Below, in pieces: positions 15,470 through 23,654 of a stretch of DNA of 51,566 nucleotides. Made by a program: the position numbers and the translations under genes. The stretch is taken from contig JAFMHB010000019.1 in the NCBI GenBank assembly GCA_017854795.1, forward strand, positions 1 through 51,566. The letters run 5' to 3'. The notes under the pieces are model-generated. The model had not been told where the DNA came from and did no database searches. It was given only the letters and a program-made list of their open reading frames with translations. The first letter of the stretch is position 1, and each line of letters opens with the position of its first letter. Source of the DNA: Candidatus Nanopelagicales bacterium. GTDB taxonomy: Bacteria; Actinomycetota; Actinomycetes; S36-B12.

Positions 15470-17074
15470 ATGAATTCAGTGGCCAAATCCTTTTACGTGA
15501 CCACGCCTATTTACTACGTGAATGACGCACCCCATATCGGTCACGCCTACACCAGCACGGCTGGCGACGTACTTACGCGTTGGCACCGGCAACGTGGCGA
15601 AAAAGTCTGGTTTTTGACCGGTGTAGATGAACATGGGACCAAAGTTGAGCGCGCAGCCGAGCAGGGTGGTGTTACCCCACAAGAATGGGTTGACGCTTTG
15701 GTGAAAGACTCGTGGAAGCCGGTTCTCGAAACTATCGATGCGAAAAATGACGATTTCATTCGTACAACTGAAGTACGCCATGTTGAGCGGGTGCAAAAGT
15801 TTTGGGAAAAAGTAAAAGAAAACGGATACGTTTATTCGGATTCCTATGAAGGCCCGTACTGCGTTGGTTGTGAGGAATTCAAATTTCCCGCGGATCTAGT
15901 ACCGGGTACAGGTGAATTCGAAGGATTGCAAGTGTGTGCGGTTCACGGTCGACCCCCGGAAGAGTTAAGTGAAGACAACTGGTTCTTCACACTTTCCGAA
16001 TTTACGCAACCCCTCATTGATCGCTATGAAGCCAACCCCAATGCAGTTCGGCCTGCCAGCGCTTATAACGAGGTTATGAGTTTCCTTCGCGGTGGCCTAG
16101 TTGATATCTCGATGTCACGATCAAGTGTGAAATGGGGTATTCCGCTTTCGTGGGATGAATCCCAGGTCGTTTACGTGTGGTTTGACGCATTGTTGAACTA
16201 CATAACGGCTGTGGGGTACGGAGCCGAACCCGCAACCACCGAGGCAGAACTTTTTGAGCGCGTGTGGCCGGCCGACGTCCAATTAGTGGGCAAGGACATT
16301 TTGCGTTTCCATGCGGTTTACTGGCCAGCGATGTTGATGGCAGCGGGCTTGGAGCCGCCCAAGCAAGTTTTTGCCCACGGCTGGTTACTGGTCGGTGGAG
16401 AGAAAATGTCGAAGACCAAACTCACGGGAATCGCACCGGAATTGATCATCGATCATTTTGGCTCCGATGCATTCCGCTACTACTTCATGCGTGCAATTGC
16501 ATTTGGTCAGGATGGTTCCTTTTCATGGGAAGACATGAGTGCGCGCTACACCTCTGAATTAGCTAATGGTTTGGGTAATCTCCTCTCACGAGCAACCGCC
16601 ATGGTGGGTAAGTACTTTGAGGGTGAACTGCCAGCAGCTGGACCCATCAGTGATGTTGAAAAAACCATTCACGCATTGCTCACCAAAACTGTGGTTGACG
16701 CCGACGCGTGTATTGACGAGTTGGATTTTGCCGGTGCAATAGGTCAGGTGCGAACTTTTATCGAGCACATCAATGGTTATGTAACCGAACAGGAGCCATG
16801 GGTTCTCGCCAAAAGCGAAGAAACCTATGGAGCCCTTGCAACAGTGCTCTACACGGTTTGTGAATCTTTGCGAGCTATCGCGGTCCTCTACAACCCGGTA
16901 ATGCCGAAGGCCATGGAAGCCATGTGGTCAAATATTGGAGCACGTGAAGCCTTGGGTGAACTCTGCGATCAAAGGGTGGAAAGCGCGAGCACTTGGGGAC
17001 AGTTACCTGCTGGGGTTCGAGTTCACAAAGGCGAATCGCTCTTTCCTCGTCTCGAGGACCCTGAAAGCATCTAA
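15470..17074 (+). CDS. metG: Methionyl-tRNA synthetase
   Basis: The 534-residue class I synthetase charges tRNA-Met. The HIGH motif is APHIGHAYTS near residues 20-29. The connective zinc-knuckle region has a single Cys pair (YCVGCEEF). The KMSKS loop reads KMSKT (residues 312-316), a conservative change. The anticodon-binding helical domain follows, with the usual QEPWVLAK. There is no C-terminal tRNA-binding OB domain, as in short MetG1 types. The TAA stop overlaps the tatD start as TAATG, so the genes are coupled. Confidence 0.97.
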   Translation: MNSVAKSFYVTTPIYYVNDAPHIGHAYTSTAGDVLTRWHRQRGEKVWFLTGVDEHGTKVERAAEQGGVTPQEWVDALVKDSWKPVLETIDAKNDDFIRTTEVRHVERVQKFWEKVKENGYVYSDSYEGPYCVGCEEFKFPADLVPGTGEFEGLQVCAVHGRPPEELSEDNWFFTLSEFTQPLIDRYEANPNAVRPASAYNEVMSFLRGGLVDISMSRSSVKWGIPLSWDESQVVYVWFDALLNYITAVGYGAEPATTEAELFERVWPADVQLVGKDILRFHAVYWPAMLMAAGLEPPKQVFAHGWLLVGGEKMSKTKLTGIAPELIIDHFGSDAFRYYFMRAIAFGQDGSFSWEDMSARYTSELANGLGNLLSRATAMVGKYFEGELPAAGPISDVEKTIHALLTKTVVDADACIDELDFAGAIGQVRTFIEHINGYVTEQEPWVLAKSEETYGALATVLYTVCESLRAIAVLYNPVMPKAMEAMWSNIGAREALGELCDQRVESASTWGQLPAGVRVHKGESLFPRLEDPESI

Positions 17075-17922
17075 TGGGTGAGGCAACGAATTGGCCGTCC
17101 GCCCCAGAGCCACTCCTGGGAACGGTGATTGATTCACATACCCATTTGGACGTCCACGACAACTCGTTGCACGGTACTCAGGCACCTGACCCGCAACAAT
17201 TACTTGATCGGGCCCGGGAAGTGGGAGTTGATCGCGTTGTTCAGGTGGGGTGTGACGTTGCGTCTTCACGCTGGGCAGTTGAGGCGGCGACCCGTTTTCC
17301 TTCGGTAATTGCAACCGTTGCTCTACATCCCAATGAGGCGCCGCGCCTCGCCGACAAAGGTCAGCTTGCACATGCCCTTGACGAGATTGCGGAATTAGCA
17401 CAATCACCTCGGGTCCACGGGATCGGTGAAAGCGGTTTGGACTACTACCGAACAGGTGAAAGTGGTCGCCCAGCACAACATGAGTCATTTCGTTTTCATA
17501 TTGACCTTGCTAAGCAGCTCGATAAAACTTTAGTGATTCATGACCGTGACTCCCATGAAGACGTCATCTCAATTCTTCTGAACCAAGGGGCACCGCAGAA
17601 AGTGGTCTTTCATTGTTTTAGCGGTGACGCAGACATGGCAAAAATCTGTGCGCAACACGGGTGGTACATGTCTTTTGCCGGAGTTATTACTTTTAAAAAC
17701 TCGGTGGCCTTGCGTGAAGCTTTGATGGTCGCTCCGCTGGATCTGATATTGGTGGAAACGGATGCACCGTACTTAACGCCGATGCCCAACCGTGGCAAAG
17801 TAAATGCGAGTTATCTCATGCCGTACACGGTGCGAAAAATCGCGGAATTACGGGAACTTTCAGAGCTTGAAGCAACTCAACTCCTGACCCAGAACACGAT
17901 TCGCGCATTTGGGAGTTGGTGA
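17074..17922 (+). CDS. tatD: TatD family metal-dependent deoxyribonuclease
   Basis: The 282-residue TIM-barrel hydrolase carries the metal-binding HTHLD near residues 24-28, GIGESGLDYYR near residue 122 and a late ETDAPYLTP motif with its catalytic aspartate. TatD proteins are 3'-to-5' exonucleases acting in DNA repair. It lies between metG and rsmA as in other actinobacteria (Rv1008). Confidence 0.93.
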   Translation: MGEATNWPSAPEPLLGTVIDSHTHLDVHDNSLHGTQAPDPQQLLDRAREVGVDRVVQVGCDVASSRWAVEAATRFPSVIATVALHPNEAPRLADKGQLAHALDEIAELAQSPRVHGIGESGLDYYRTGESGRPAQHESFRFHIDLAKQLDKTLVIHDRDSHEDVISILLNQGAPQKVVFHCFSGDADMAKICAQHGWYMSFAGVITFKNSVALREALMVAPLDLILVETDAPYLTPMPNRGKVNASYLMPYTVRKIAELRELSELEATQLLTQNTIRAFGSW

Positions 17923-17924
17923 TT

Positions 17925-18794
17925 GTGGGTGCATCCCTTGGTGCAGGAGCAATCCGTGAATTGGCTGCTCGAGTTGGCATAATTCCAACAAAGAAACTCG
18001 GACAGAACTTTGTCATTGACCCTAATACGGTCCGCTACATTGTTGAGCAATCAAAAATTGATTCGCACAGTGCAGTTGTAGAAGTCGGTCCTGGTTTGGG
18101 GAGTTTGACACTCCGATTACTTGAAGTTGCAGAGCACGTGTCAGCCATTGAAATTGATCCCAGACTGGCTGACCAACTCCCCATCACGGTCAAAGAAAGG
18201 TGCCCTGAGCTGCTGGGAAAACTCAGCGTGCTCAATCAAGATGCAATGCAGGTTGAATCAGGGGAACTCATTCCCGCACCTACCGCACTTATCGCCAACC
18301 TTCCATACAACGTTGCTGTTCCGGTCCTCCTACATTTCCTAGCGGAGTTCCCCACTCTCACAAGTGTTTTGGTCATGGTGCAGAAGGAAGTTGCTGACCG
18401 GCTGTGCGCTGGACCTGGTTCGCGAACCTATGGAATCCCGAGCGTGAAAATTCAATGGTTTGGTAAAGCAGAAGCCGCGGGAAACATTGGAAAAAATGTC
18501 TTTTGGCCCGCCCCCAATGTTGATTCAGGTCTTGTCCGCATTCACGTCACCCACCCACACAGTCACATTGAGGAAGACCGCCGCGAAGTTTTTCAGGTCA
18601 TTGACGCTGCATTTGCACACCGTCGAAAAACATTGCGTGCAGGACTCGCGGACTTTATTGGAAGCGCCCCATTAGCCGAGCAAGTGTTAATCCAGGCCGA
18701 TATTGATCCGGGTACTCGTGCGGAAACCCTGGAATTAGAGTCTTTCATCCTGCTCTCGGGAGCAATCAAAGCGCAACGACTTTCTTCACAATAG
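17925..18794 (+). CDS. rsmA: 16S rRNA dimethyladenosine transferase
   Basis: The 289-residue enzyme (KsgA) dimethylates A1518 and A1519 of 16S rRNA in late 30S assembly. GQNFVIDPNTV is the substrate-side motif, VVEVGPGLGSLTLRL the SAM-binding loop and IANLPYNVAVP the catalytic motif IV. Starts at TTG 17916, GTG 17919 and GTG 17925 are possible. GTG 17925 gives the best distance (nine bases) from the GGGAG at 17911-17915, and GTG 17919 would overlap the tatD stop. In mycobacteria rpfB lies between tatD and this gene; here the gap is two bases. Confidence 0.95.
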   Translation: MGASLGAGAIRELAARVGIIPTKKLGQNFVIDPNTVRYIVEQSKIDSHSAVVEVGPGLGSLTLRLLEVAEHVSAIEIDPRLADQLPITVKERCPELLGKLSVLNQDAMQVESGELIPAPTALIANLPYNVAVPVLLHFLAEFPTLTSVLVMVQKEVADRLCAGPGSRTYGIPSVKIQWFGKAEAAGNIGKNVFWPAPNVDSGLVRIHVTHPHSHIEEDRREVFQVIDAAFAHRRKTLRAGLADFIGSAPLAEQVLIQADIDPGTRAETLELESFILLSGAIKAQRLSSQ

Positions 18795-18806
18795 ACTTCG
18801 AAAGTT

Positions 18807-19715
18807 ATGCGAAATGACCCAGTGATCGTCGAAGTTCCGGCAAAAATAAACCTGGCCTTAGGTGTCGCACCACTGGGCGCAGACAATTTCCACGAATTGA
18901 TCACTATCTTTCATGCAGTTTCACTTTTCGACACAGTTACGGCCAAACCAAGCTCAAGCGGTATCACACTCACAATTGAGGGGGAGGGCGCGAAGTGGTT
19001 ACCTGTCAATGACTCCAACTTGGCCGTGAAGGCTGCGAAGTTATTAGCCAAACACCACGGGATAGAACCGCTGGTTGATCTGCATATTGAGAAACGAATT
19101 CCCGTGTCGGGTGGAATGGCTGGTGGCTCAGCAGATGCCGCGGGAGCGCTCATTGCGTGTGATCGCTTGTGGGAGACGAATACATCCCGTGAAGAGCTGG
19201 AGAGCTTGGCCGCACAATTAGGGTCCGATGTCACTTTTTCCTTGCATGGTGGAACAGCTTTGGGTAGCGGTCGTGGTCAATTGATTACAAGTGTGATCAC
19301 AACCGGTGAATATCACTGGGTGATTGCCCTCGCCGAAGGTGGTTTGTCAACACCAAAGGTCTACTCGGAATTCGACCGGATGCAGGCCGTTTTGCGTTCG
19401 GGACCGCCTCAAATTCCTTCGCAGTTATTGCTAGCTTTGCGAGCTGGCAATTCACGTGAACTAGGAGCAGGGCTGATTAATGACCTTGAACCCGCGGCAT
19501 TGAGTTTGATGCCGAGTCTGCGCACAACCCTTGACACTGGACGTGACTTGGGTGCCATGGGGGCCATGGTCTCTGGCAGCGGTCCAACCTGTGTTTTCCT
19601 TGCACGGAACCACGATGACGCAGTAAATCTTGCAGCGAGTCTGTCGGGTGCTGGTGTGTGCCGCAGTGTGCGTATCGCCGTTGGACCTGCGCTCACCCGC
19701 GTACTGAGTGCCTAA
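18807..19715 (+). CDS. ispE: 4-diphosphocytidyl-2-C-methyl-D-erythritol kinase
   Basis: The 302-residue GHMP kinase catalyses the ATP-dependent step of the MEP isoprenoid pathway. PAKINLALGV opens the protein, the ATP-binding loop is PVSGGMAGGSADAAGAL, and the third motif is GAMVSGSGPTCVFL. It provides isoprenoids for undecaprenyl carriers and for the carotenoid precursor of retinal. It is 12 bases after rsmA with GAAAG as a possible ribosome site. The stop overlaps the convergent MarR gene stop by four bases. Confidence 0.95.
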   Translation: MRNDPVIVEVPAKINLALGVAPLGADNFHELITIFHAVSLFDTVTAKPSSSGITLTIEGEGAKWLPVNDSNLAVKAAKLLAKHHGIEPLVDLHIEKRIPVSGGMAGGSADAAGALIACDRLWETNTSREELESLAAQLGSDVTFSLHGGTALGSGRGQLITSVITTGEYHWVIALAEGGLSTPKVYSEFDRMQAVLRSGPPQIPSQLLLALRAGNSRELGAGLINDLEPAALSLMPSLRTTLDTGRDLGAMGAMVSGSGPTCVFLARNHDDAVNLAASLSGAGVCRSVRIAVGPALTRVLSA

Positions 19716-20200
19716 AGCCGGTCCAATAAGTCGCGAAGAAGGTCGGCCAATTGATCCTGCTGCTGCGCACTCAATCCGCTCAAAGCCACTTTTTCGCGTT
19801 CTACCAGGTCTTTTAGGGCTCCATCGACTGCACTTTGACCTTCTGTCGTGAGTGCCACGAGAACGCCTCGTCGGTCATTTTCGTCGGGGAATCTTGTGAC
19901 AAATCCGCGTTCAAGGAGTCGATCCACCCGGGTGGTCATGGTGCCACTTGTTACGTGGGTTTGAGTGGCCAGTGTGCCCGCCGATAAATAAAACGGGGGA
20001 CCGGTTCTGCGCAGAGCAGCTAAAACATCAAATTCCCACGAATCCAGATTGTGATCGCGAAATGCCTGTGAACGAGCGTTATCCAGTTGAGCCGAAACTC
20101 GGGTGAGCCGTGAAAGCACGTGAAGTGGGGTGACGTCGAGGTCTGGACGTTGTTCTTGCCAAGCGGCAACAATGTGATCTACGTCATCCGGTTTGGCCAT
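19712..20200 (-). CDS. MarR family transcriptional regulator
   Basis: The 162-residue protein has the MarR winged helix: LSAGTLATQTHVTSGTMTTRVDRL (in two parts) is the helix-turn-helix at about residues 87-110 and DENDRRGVLVALT is the wing. The ligand is unknown. It is the last of three minus-strand genes after desaturase and TetR, but it has its own promoter: TAAGAT on the minus strand (20207-20212) six bases before ATG 20200. Two perfect palindromes cover that promoter, which predicts strong autorepression. Confidence 0.9.
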   Translation of the reverse strand: MAKPDDVDHIVAAWQEQRPDLDVTPLHVLSRLTRVSAQLDNARSQAFRDHNLDSWEFDVLAALRRTGPPFYLSAGTLATQTHVTSGTMTTRVDRLLERGFVTRFPDENDRRGVLVALTTEGQSAVDGALKDLVEREKVALSGLSAQQQDQLADLLRDLLDRL

Positions 20201-20243
20201 ATCGATATCTTATGTCAAGAATCTTGACCTCAAGAATCTTGAG
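20201..20243 (-). promoter_or_regulatory. MarR promoter with two tandem palindromic operators
   Basis: The 13-base palindrome TCAAGAATCTTGA occurs twice, at 20215-20227 and 20230-20242; the second extends to CTCAAGAATCTTGAG. Their centres are 15 bases apart. The minus-strand -10 TAAGAT lies at 20207-20212, so the first palindrome fills the spacer and the second covers the -35 position. The TTGA/TCAA half-sites resemble known MarR-type operators. The site lies in the gap between the TetR stop and the MarR start. Confidence 0.75.
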
Positions 20244-20246
20244 AGG

Positions 20247-20981
20247 TCAGGACTTCTTTTTGGGAACTAACGTTGGTTTGGTCTCGAGGTTTCTGAGTCC
20301 GTTCCAGGCGAGATTCACCACGTGAGCCACGACTTCTTCTTTCTTGGGTTTGCGCACATCGAGCCACCATTGACCTGTGAATGCAACCATTCCAACCAGC
20401 ATTTGGGAGTACATCGGGGCAAATTTGTCGTTTATTCCATGAGCCTTGAACTCCGCGGCGAGTACGTCTTCAACTTGGGTGGCAATATCGACCATCAAGC
20501 TAGCGAAGGAACCTGTTTGCGCTGTGACGGGAGAGTCGCGCACCAAAATCCGAAAGCCTTGGGGGTTGGAATCAATGTAATCAAATAGAGCAAGACCAGC
20601 CTGCTCAACAAGTTCGCGGGCACTTGCGCCATTACCGCGCGACCCGGCCAGTGCTTGGCTAATTGAATCAAGCAGGTAATTCGTCTCGCGATCAACGACA
20701 ACTGCGTAGATGCCTTCTTTGCCACCGAAGTGTTCGTAGACGACCGGTTTGGAGACGCCGGCTTTTGCTGCAATTTCCTCAACGGTTACGGTCTCGAATC
20801 CTTTTTCAGCAAAAAGTTTTCGCCCCACATTGAGTAGCTGTTCACGGCGTTGTTGCCCCGTCATGCGCACTTTCGCACCACTTGGTATGCGCGCAGTCGG
20901 AACTGGGACAGTTTTTAACTCGGTCACACTGGCGAGGGATTGCTCACCATCATTTGGCTCACCTTCGAGTCCGGCGGACAT
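20247..20981 (-). CDS. TetR family transcriptional regulator
   Basis: The 244-residue protein has an N-terminal tail of about 40 residues, then a TetR helix-turn-helix at roughly residues 43-90 (TVEEIAAKAGVSKPVVYEHF), then an all-helical ligand domain and a Lys-rich end (PKKKS). It follows the desaturase gene by three bases and shares its transcript. It is therefore a good candidate for the regulator of that operon, acting at the repeat array 22019-22056 and sensing acyl-CoA or fatty acid. Mycobacteria also have a TetR gene beside glmU (Rv1019), but orthology is not established here. Confidence 0.9.
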   Translation of the reverse strand: MSAGLEGEPNDGEQSLASVTELKTVPVPTARIPSGAKVRMTGQQRREQLLNVGRKLFAEKGFETVTVEEIAAKAGVSKPVVYEHFGGKEGIYAVVVDRETNYLLDSISQALAGSRGNGASARELVEQAGLALFDYIDSNPQGFRILVRDSPVTAQTGSFASLMVDIATQVEDVLAAEFKAHGINDKFAPMYSQMLVGMVAFTGQWWLDVRKPKKEEVVAHVVNLAWNGLRNLETKPTLVPKKKS

Positions 20982-20984
20982 GAT

Positions 20985-21974
20985 CTATTCGCCGGTGTAA
21001 CCGCGTATGCGGAATCGGTCGTTGGGGTCTTTGAGTTTTTTGACTAAGCGCTCCGGCTTTGACCAGCGAACATCGGTCACTAGACCTGCTTTTTCCATAC
21101 CCCTAATTAAGCTGGCTGACATATCGATTTGGCCTTTCATCACACCGTGTCGCGCCGCTGTTGGGTCAACGTGGTGCAGGTTGTGCCAAGACTCACCCAA
21201 GGATGGAATGGCAAGCCAGGCAACGTTGCTTGAGAGGTCGCGGGAGGTGAAGGGTCGGTTACCGAATACGTGACAGATGCTGTTGATTGACCAGGTGACG
21301 TGATGCACGAATGCGACACGAACTATTCCGGCCCAAAAGAATGCGGTCAGAGCGCCCATCCAAGACCAAGTGATGAGGCCGCCAAGAACGGCAGGAAGAA
21401 GCAAACTTGCTAGTACGAATACAGAGAAGTGCTTAGAGATCCAGTTGAGGTCTTTGTCGTTAGCGATATCTGGTGCGTACTTATCAATCCCGGTGTTGTC
21501 ATTGTCGAAAAGCCAACCTATGTGAGAAAAAACGAGACCTTTTGCAATTGCCTTCTTGCTAGTACCGAAGCGCCACGGTGAATGTGGGTCACCAACTTCG
21601 TCAGAGAATTTATGGTGCTTGCGGTGGTCGGCAACCCACTGATCCAGTGAGCCTTCAATCGCGAGGGACCCGAAAATTGCCAACATGATTTTCACGCCTC
21701 GGTTGGCCTTAAATGACCCGTGGGTGAAGAAGCGGTGGTAGCCGATGGTAATTCCGCCAGCGGTGAGCACCCAGAGTCCAATGGCGAGACCGATGTCGAG
21801 CCAGCTGAGCCATCCACCCCACGCGATGGGGATCGCAAATGCAACTGCAATAAGTGGGATCACGACAAATGCACCAATGATGATGCGCATCGTTAAACCA
21901 AGATAAACCAGGTCTTGGGCGTCTTCATCAACCGCTGGTTCACGATCAAGGACCTCTTGGTTAATAACACTCAC
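20985..21974 (-). CDS. Membrane fatty acyl desaturase (delta-9 type)
   Basis: The 329-residue membrane enzyme has the three histidine boxes of acyl-CoA/acyl-lipid desaturases: HRFFTH (residues 80-85), HRKHH (117-121) and HNLHH (264-268), holding the di-iron centre. About four helices separate them. It introduces a double bond into saturated acyl chains to keep membranes fluid, like the delta-9 desaturases of mycobacteria. GTG 21974 has GGGAG upstream. It heads an operon with the TetR gene. Confidence 0.92.
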   Translation of the reverse strand: MSVINQEVLDREPAVDEDAQDLVYLGLTMRIIIGAFVVIPLIAVAFAIPIAWGGWLSWLDIGLAIGLWVLTAGGITIGYHRFFTHGSFKANRGVKIMLAIFGSLAIEGSLDQWVADHRKHHKFSDEVGDPHSPWRFGTSKKAIAKGLVFSHIGWLFDNDNTGIDKYAPDIANDKDLNWISKHFSVFVLASLLLPAVLGGLITWSWMGALTAFFWAGIVRVAFVHHVTWSINSICHVFGNRPFTSRDLSSNVAWLAIPSLGESWHNLHHVDPTAARHGVMKGQIDMSASLIRGMEKAGLVTDVRWSKPERLVKKLKDPNDRFRIRGYTGE

Positions 21975-22018
21975 GCGGACTCCCTAATCATTTCATCAAT
22001 ATTTTCGTCGGAAAAAGT

Positions 22019-22056
22019 TAACCTACGCAAGCGTAACCTACGGTTGCGTAACCTGC
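22019..22056. promoter_or_regulatory. Direct- and inverted-repeat operator array upstream of the desaturase
   Basis: TAACCTACG units recur with a strict 15-base period: 22019-22033, 22034-22048, and a partial third copy, TAACCTGC, at 22049-22056. Between the units the sequences TACGCAAGCGTA and TACGGTTGCGTA form inverted repeats, the first with 5-base perfect arms. The array starts 45 bases upstream of the desaturase GTG. Two or three TetR dimers could bind side by side. Confidence 0.65.
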
Positions 22057-22136
22057 AACACATACCGCCAATCCGTGCAGAAGTTAGGCTCACGCAATCT
22101 CCTGCTACCCCACGCCATAAGGTGTCTCACGCATGA

Positions 22137-22207
22137 TCCCGGGTCGTCTAGCGGCAGGACAGCGGACTTTGAATCCGTCAACGGAGGTTCGATCCCTCCC
22201 CCGGGAG
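22137..22207 (+). tRNA. tRNA-Gln (anticodon TTG)
   Basis: A standard cloverleaf of 71 bases. The acceptor stem TCCCGGG pairs with CCCGGGA (7 of 7), the D stem is GTCT/GGAC, the anticodon loop CTTTGAA lies on a five-pair stem with one wobble, the T arm is GGAGG-TTCGATC-CCTCC and the discriminator is G. CCA is not encoded. It sits upstream of glmU, as in other actinobacteria, but two extra genes separate them here. Confidence 0.97.
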
Positions 22208-22385
22208 CTAAGCACCTTCGAGGATAATCGTTAGCGGTTTCTCGGTGTCTACATATGTAAGGCTGCTAGGAGTTTCAGTGGTACTTGGCTGTGGTTGCGG
22301 GAATGAGAAAGTACGAACCTGACCAAGGAAAATACGAGCAATCAAGATTCGTTCTCGTGCTGACGGGTGCCGGTGCGACGAGACG

Positions 22386-22391
22386 TACACT
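22386..22391 (+). promoter_or_regulatory. Leaderless -10 box of the GC-rich secreted-protein gene
   Basis: TACACT ends six bases before ATG 22398. In the preceding 178 bases after tRNA-Gln I see no gene or clear structure. Confidence 0.45.
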
Positions 22392-22397
22392 CGAGGC

Positions 22398-23015
22398 ATG
22401 CGTCGAACTGTGCTCACGGGATCCTTTGCGCTGGTCCTCGTCGCCGGATTGGCAGGCGGTTGGCTGCTTACCACGACAATTGACCAAAACTCAGAGCCGC
22501 AATGGCTCCTATCCCACGGCTCCAGTTCCGCGGTGGTAGCGCAAGGGCGCTCAGGTGAGACGACCCTAACGCTGGCGGAGCCTGACCCAACGGTGCTGAT
22601 GTTCACCGATCGGCCCGAGCGAAACACGGCGACGCTAGATTTGGATAGCCTGATTAATCAGTGGTCCGACGCCTTTGGCGATGACCCGCCAAACGCAGCA
22701 CTGGTGGATGATGCGTCGGGTGATGCACTCGCGGTCCTGACGCTCAGCAAGCCGCGGCGAGACGGCGACGCCCTAACCTTCACGGTGCTTGGACTCGATA
22801 TCCAGCCCGGTGTTGAGGGGACCCTGGACTCAGGAGCGCACCTGTTCATCGATCCCCCTGCCGCGCGACTGACCAACTTCCATCAGGTGCCGATGAGTAA
22901 TCCGGAGGATATTCACCTGGTAGAAATCCCGACTCCCGCTGGTCCCGTCACCATCCTCCCCCTCCCAAACCCATTTGGCGGGCTACCTTTGGCCAAGGCC
23001 AACCCGGCGGAGTAG
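22398..23015 (+). CDS. Membrane-anchored or secreted protein with an uncharacterised domain
   Basis: The 205-residue protein has an N-terminal hydrophobic segment (residues 8-26, LTGSFALVLVAGLAGGWLL) that acts as signal or anchor. The rest is an outside domain with MFTDRPERNTATLD, a Trp, then FGDDPPNAALVDD and a beta-rich end. From memory the pattern FSDRPxR ... W ... F.DPPNA.L recurs in uncharacterised exported proteins of cyanobacteria and others. No function is known to me. The gene is clearly richer in GC than its surroundings (39 of 60 bases at 22801-22860, 37 of 60 at 22681-22740) and lies directly after a tRNA gene. That suggests acquisition by transfer. Confidence 0.75.
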   Translation: MRRTVLTGSFALVLVAGLAGGWLLTTTIDQNSEPQWLLSHGSSSAVVAQGRSGETTLTLAEPDPTVLMFTDRPERNTATLDLDSLINQWSDAFGDDPPNAALVDDASGDALAVLTLSKPRRDGDALTFTVLGLDIQPGVEGTLDSGAHLFIDPPAARLTNFHQVPMSNPEDIHLVEIPTPAGPVTILPLPNPFGGLPLAKANPAE

Positions 23016-23159
23016 TTGCGCGCTGTCGCAAAAGGCGGCTCAGAACATGTTTGCGAGGCGTCTGCATGTTGCGGCCGCTCCTTGTGGGCATGGCGATCCC
23101 CGCCCATGACGGCCTCGAATGGGACCGAATGCCAATGCTAAAAATTTGTAAATTTAGGT

Positions 23160-23438
23160 CTAGACCTGGTAGAGGTGAATCAGATCCAACTCTGAGCGCT
23201 CGGGTGTTCCCGTAATGAGGTCTGAGATTGAGTCATTAAATTCAGCGAAGAAAGGCATGCTGTAAACATCAGCGGCAATTTGCTTTTCAGTGAAGACCCC
23301 GATACCCCGGATGAGTCCGCTGGCAGGATCTCCCGTGATGGGAATCAAACGGTCAGCAGGCACTGCTTCTTGGAAAGCCTGGGCAAATTCACTGTAGGCA
23401 GCGAGAACATCTGCATATCGGCCAGGCTTTGCGTGCAT
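23160..23438 (-). CDS. Small protein resembling the antibiotic-biosynthesis-monooxygenase (ABM) fold
   Basis: The product of about 92 residues shows the ABM-like pattern of a short strand, the turn AKPGR, a helix with YSEFAQAF, then a Gly-rich strand (GLIRGIGVF) and a last amphipathic part. Such dimeric alpha-beta barrels include monooxygenases and stress proteins of unknown role. Starting at ATG 23438 would cut off most of the first strand. In frame upstream lie residues VIEFT, and a rare ATT start at 23450 would restore that strand; the frame closes with TAA further up. AAGG at 23471-23474 is 20 bases from that ATT. No partner gene is visible. Confidence 0.55.
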   Translation of the reverse strand: MHAKPGRYADVLAAYSEFAQAFQEAVPADRLIPITGDPASGLIRGIGVFTEKQIAADVYSMPFFAEFNDSISDLITGTPERSELDLIHLYQV

Positions 23439-23654
23439 AGTGAATTCAATGACTGATTACATGATTATTTCCTTAGGACTGTACCTAGAGTAGCGGAAAT
23501 TTACCTGACGAATGAACCCTGGACTCAATTGACAAACGCCTAGCAACCACTATCACAGTCGTGCAGTCCACGTGATACTCACCGCGCAATAGTTATTTTG
23601 ACACTCTTTTTCGATGACCCTCACGCCAAGATCTGAACAAACTAGGCTAGTACC
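23439..23654. other. Intergenic region upstream of glmU with a leaderless -10 box
   Basis: These 216 bases hold no gene that I can support. TAGGCT at 23643-23648 ends six bases before the glmU GTG 23655 and is a likely leaderless -10. No convincing -35, hairpin or repeat was seen in the rest. Confidence 0.5.

Noticed and set aside
22208-22627. Minus-strand open frame of 139 codons between tRNA-Gln and the secreted protein
   Set aside because: The plus-strand gene has a signal peptide, a promoter and a recognisable domain pattern; the minus frame has none.
23016-23159. TGGGC/GCCCA inverted repeat after the GC-rich gene as a terminator
   Set aside because: Only five pairs around a 12-base loop and no T-run; likely chance in GC-rich sequence.
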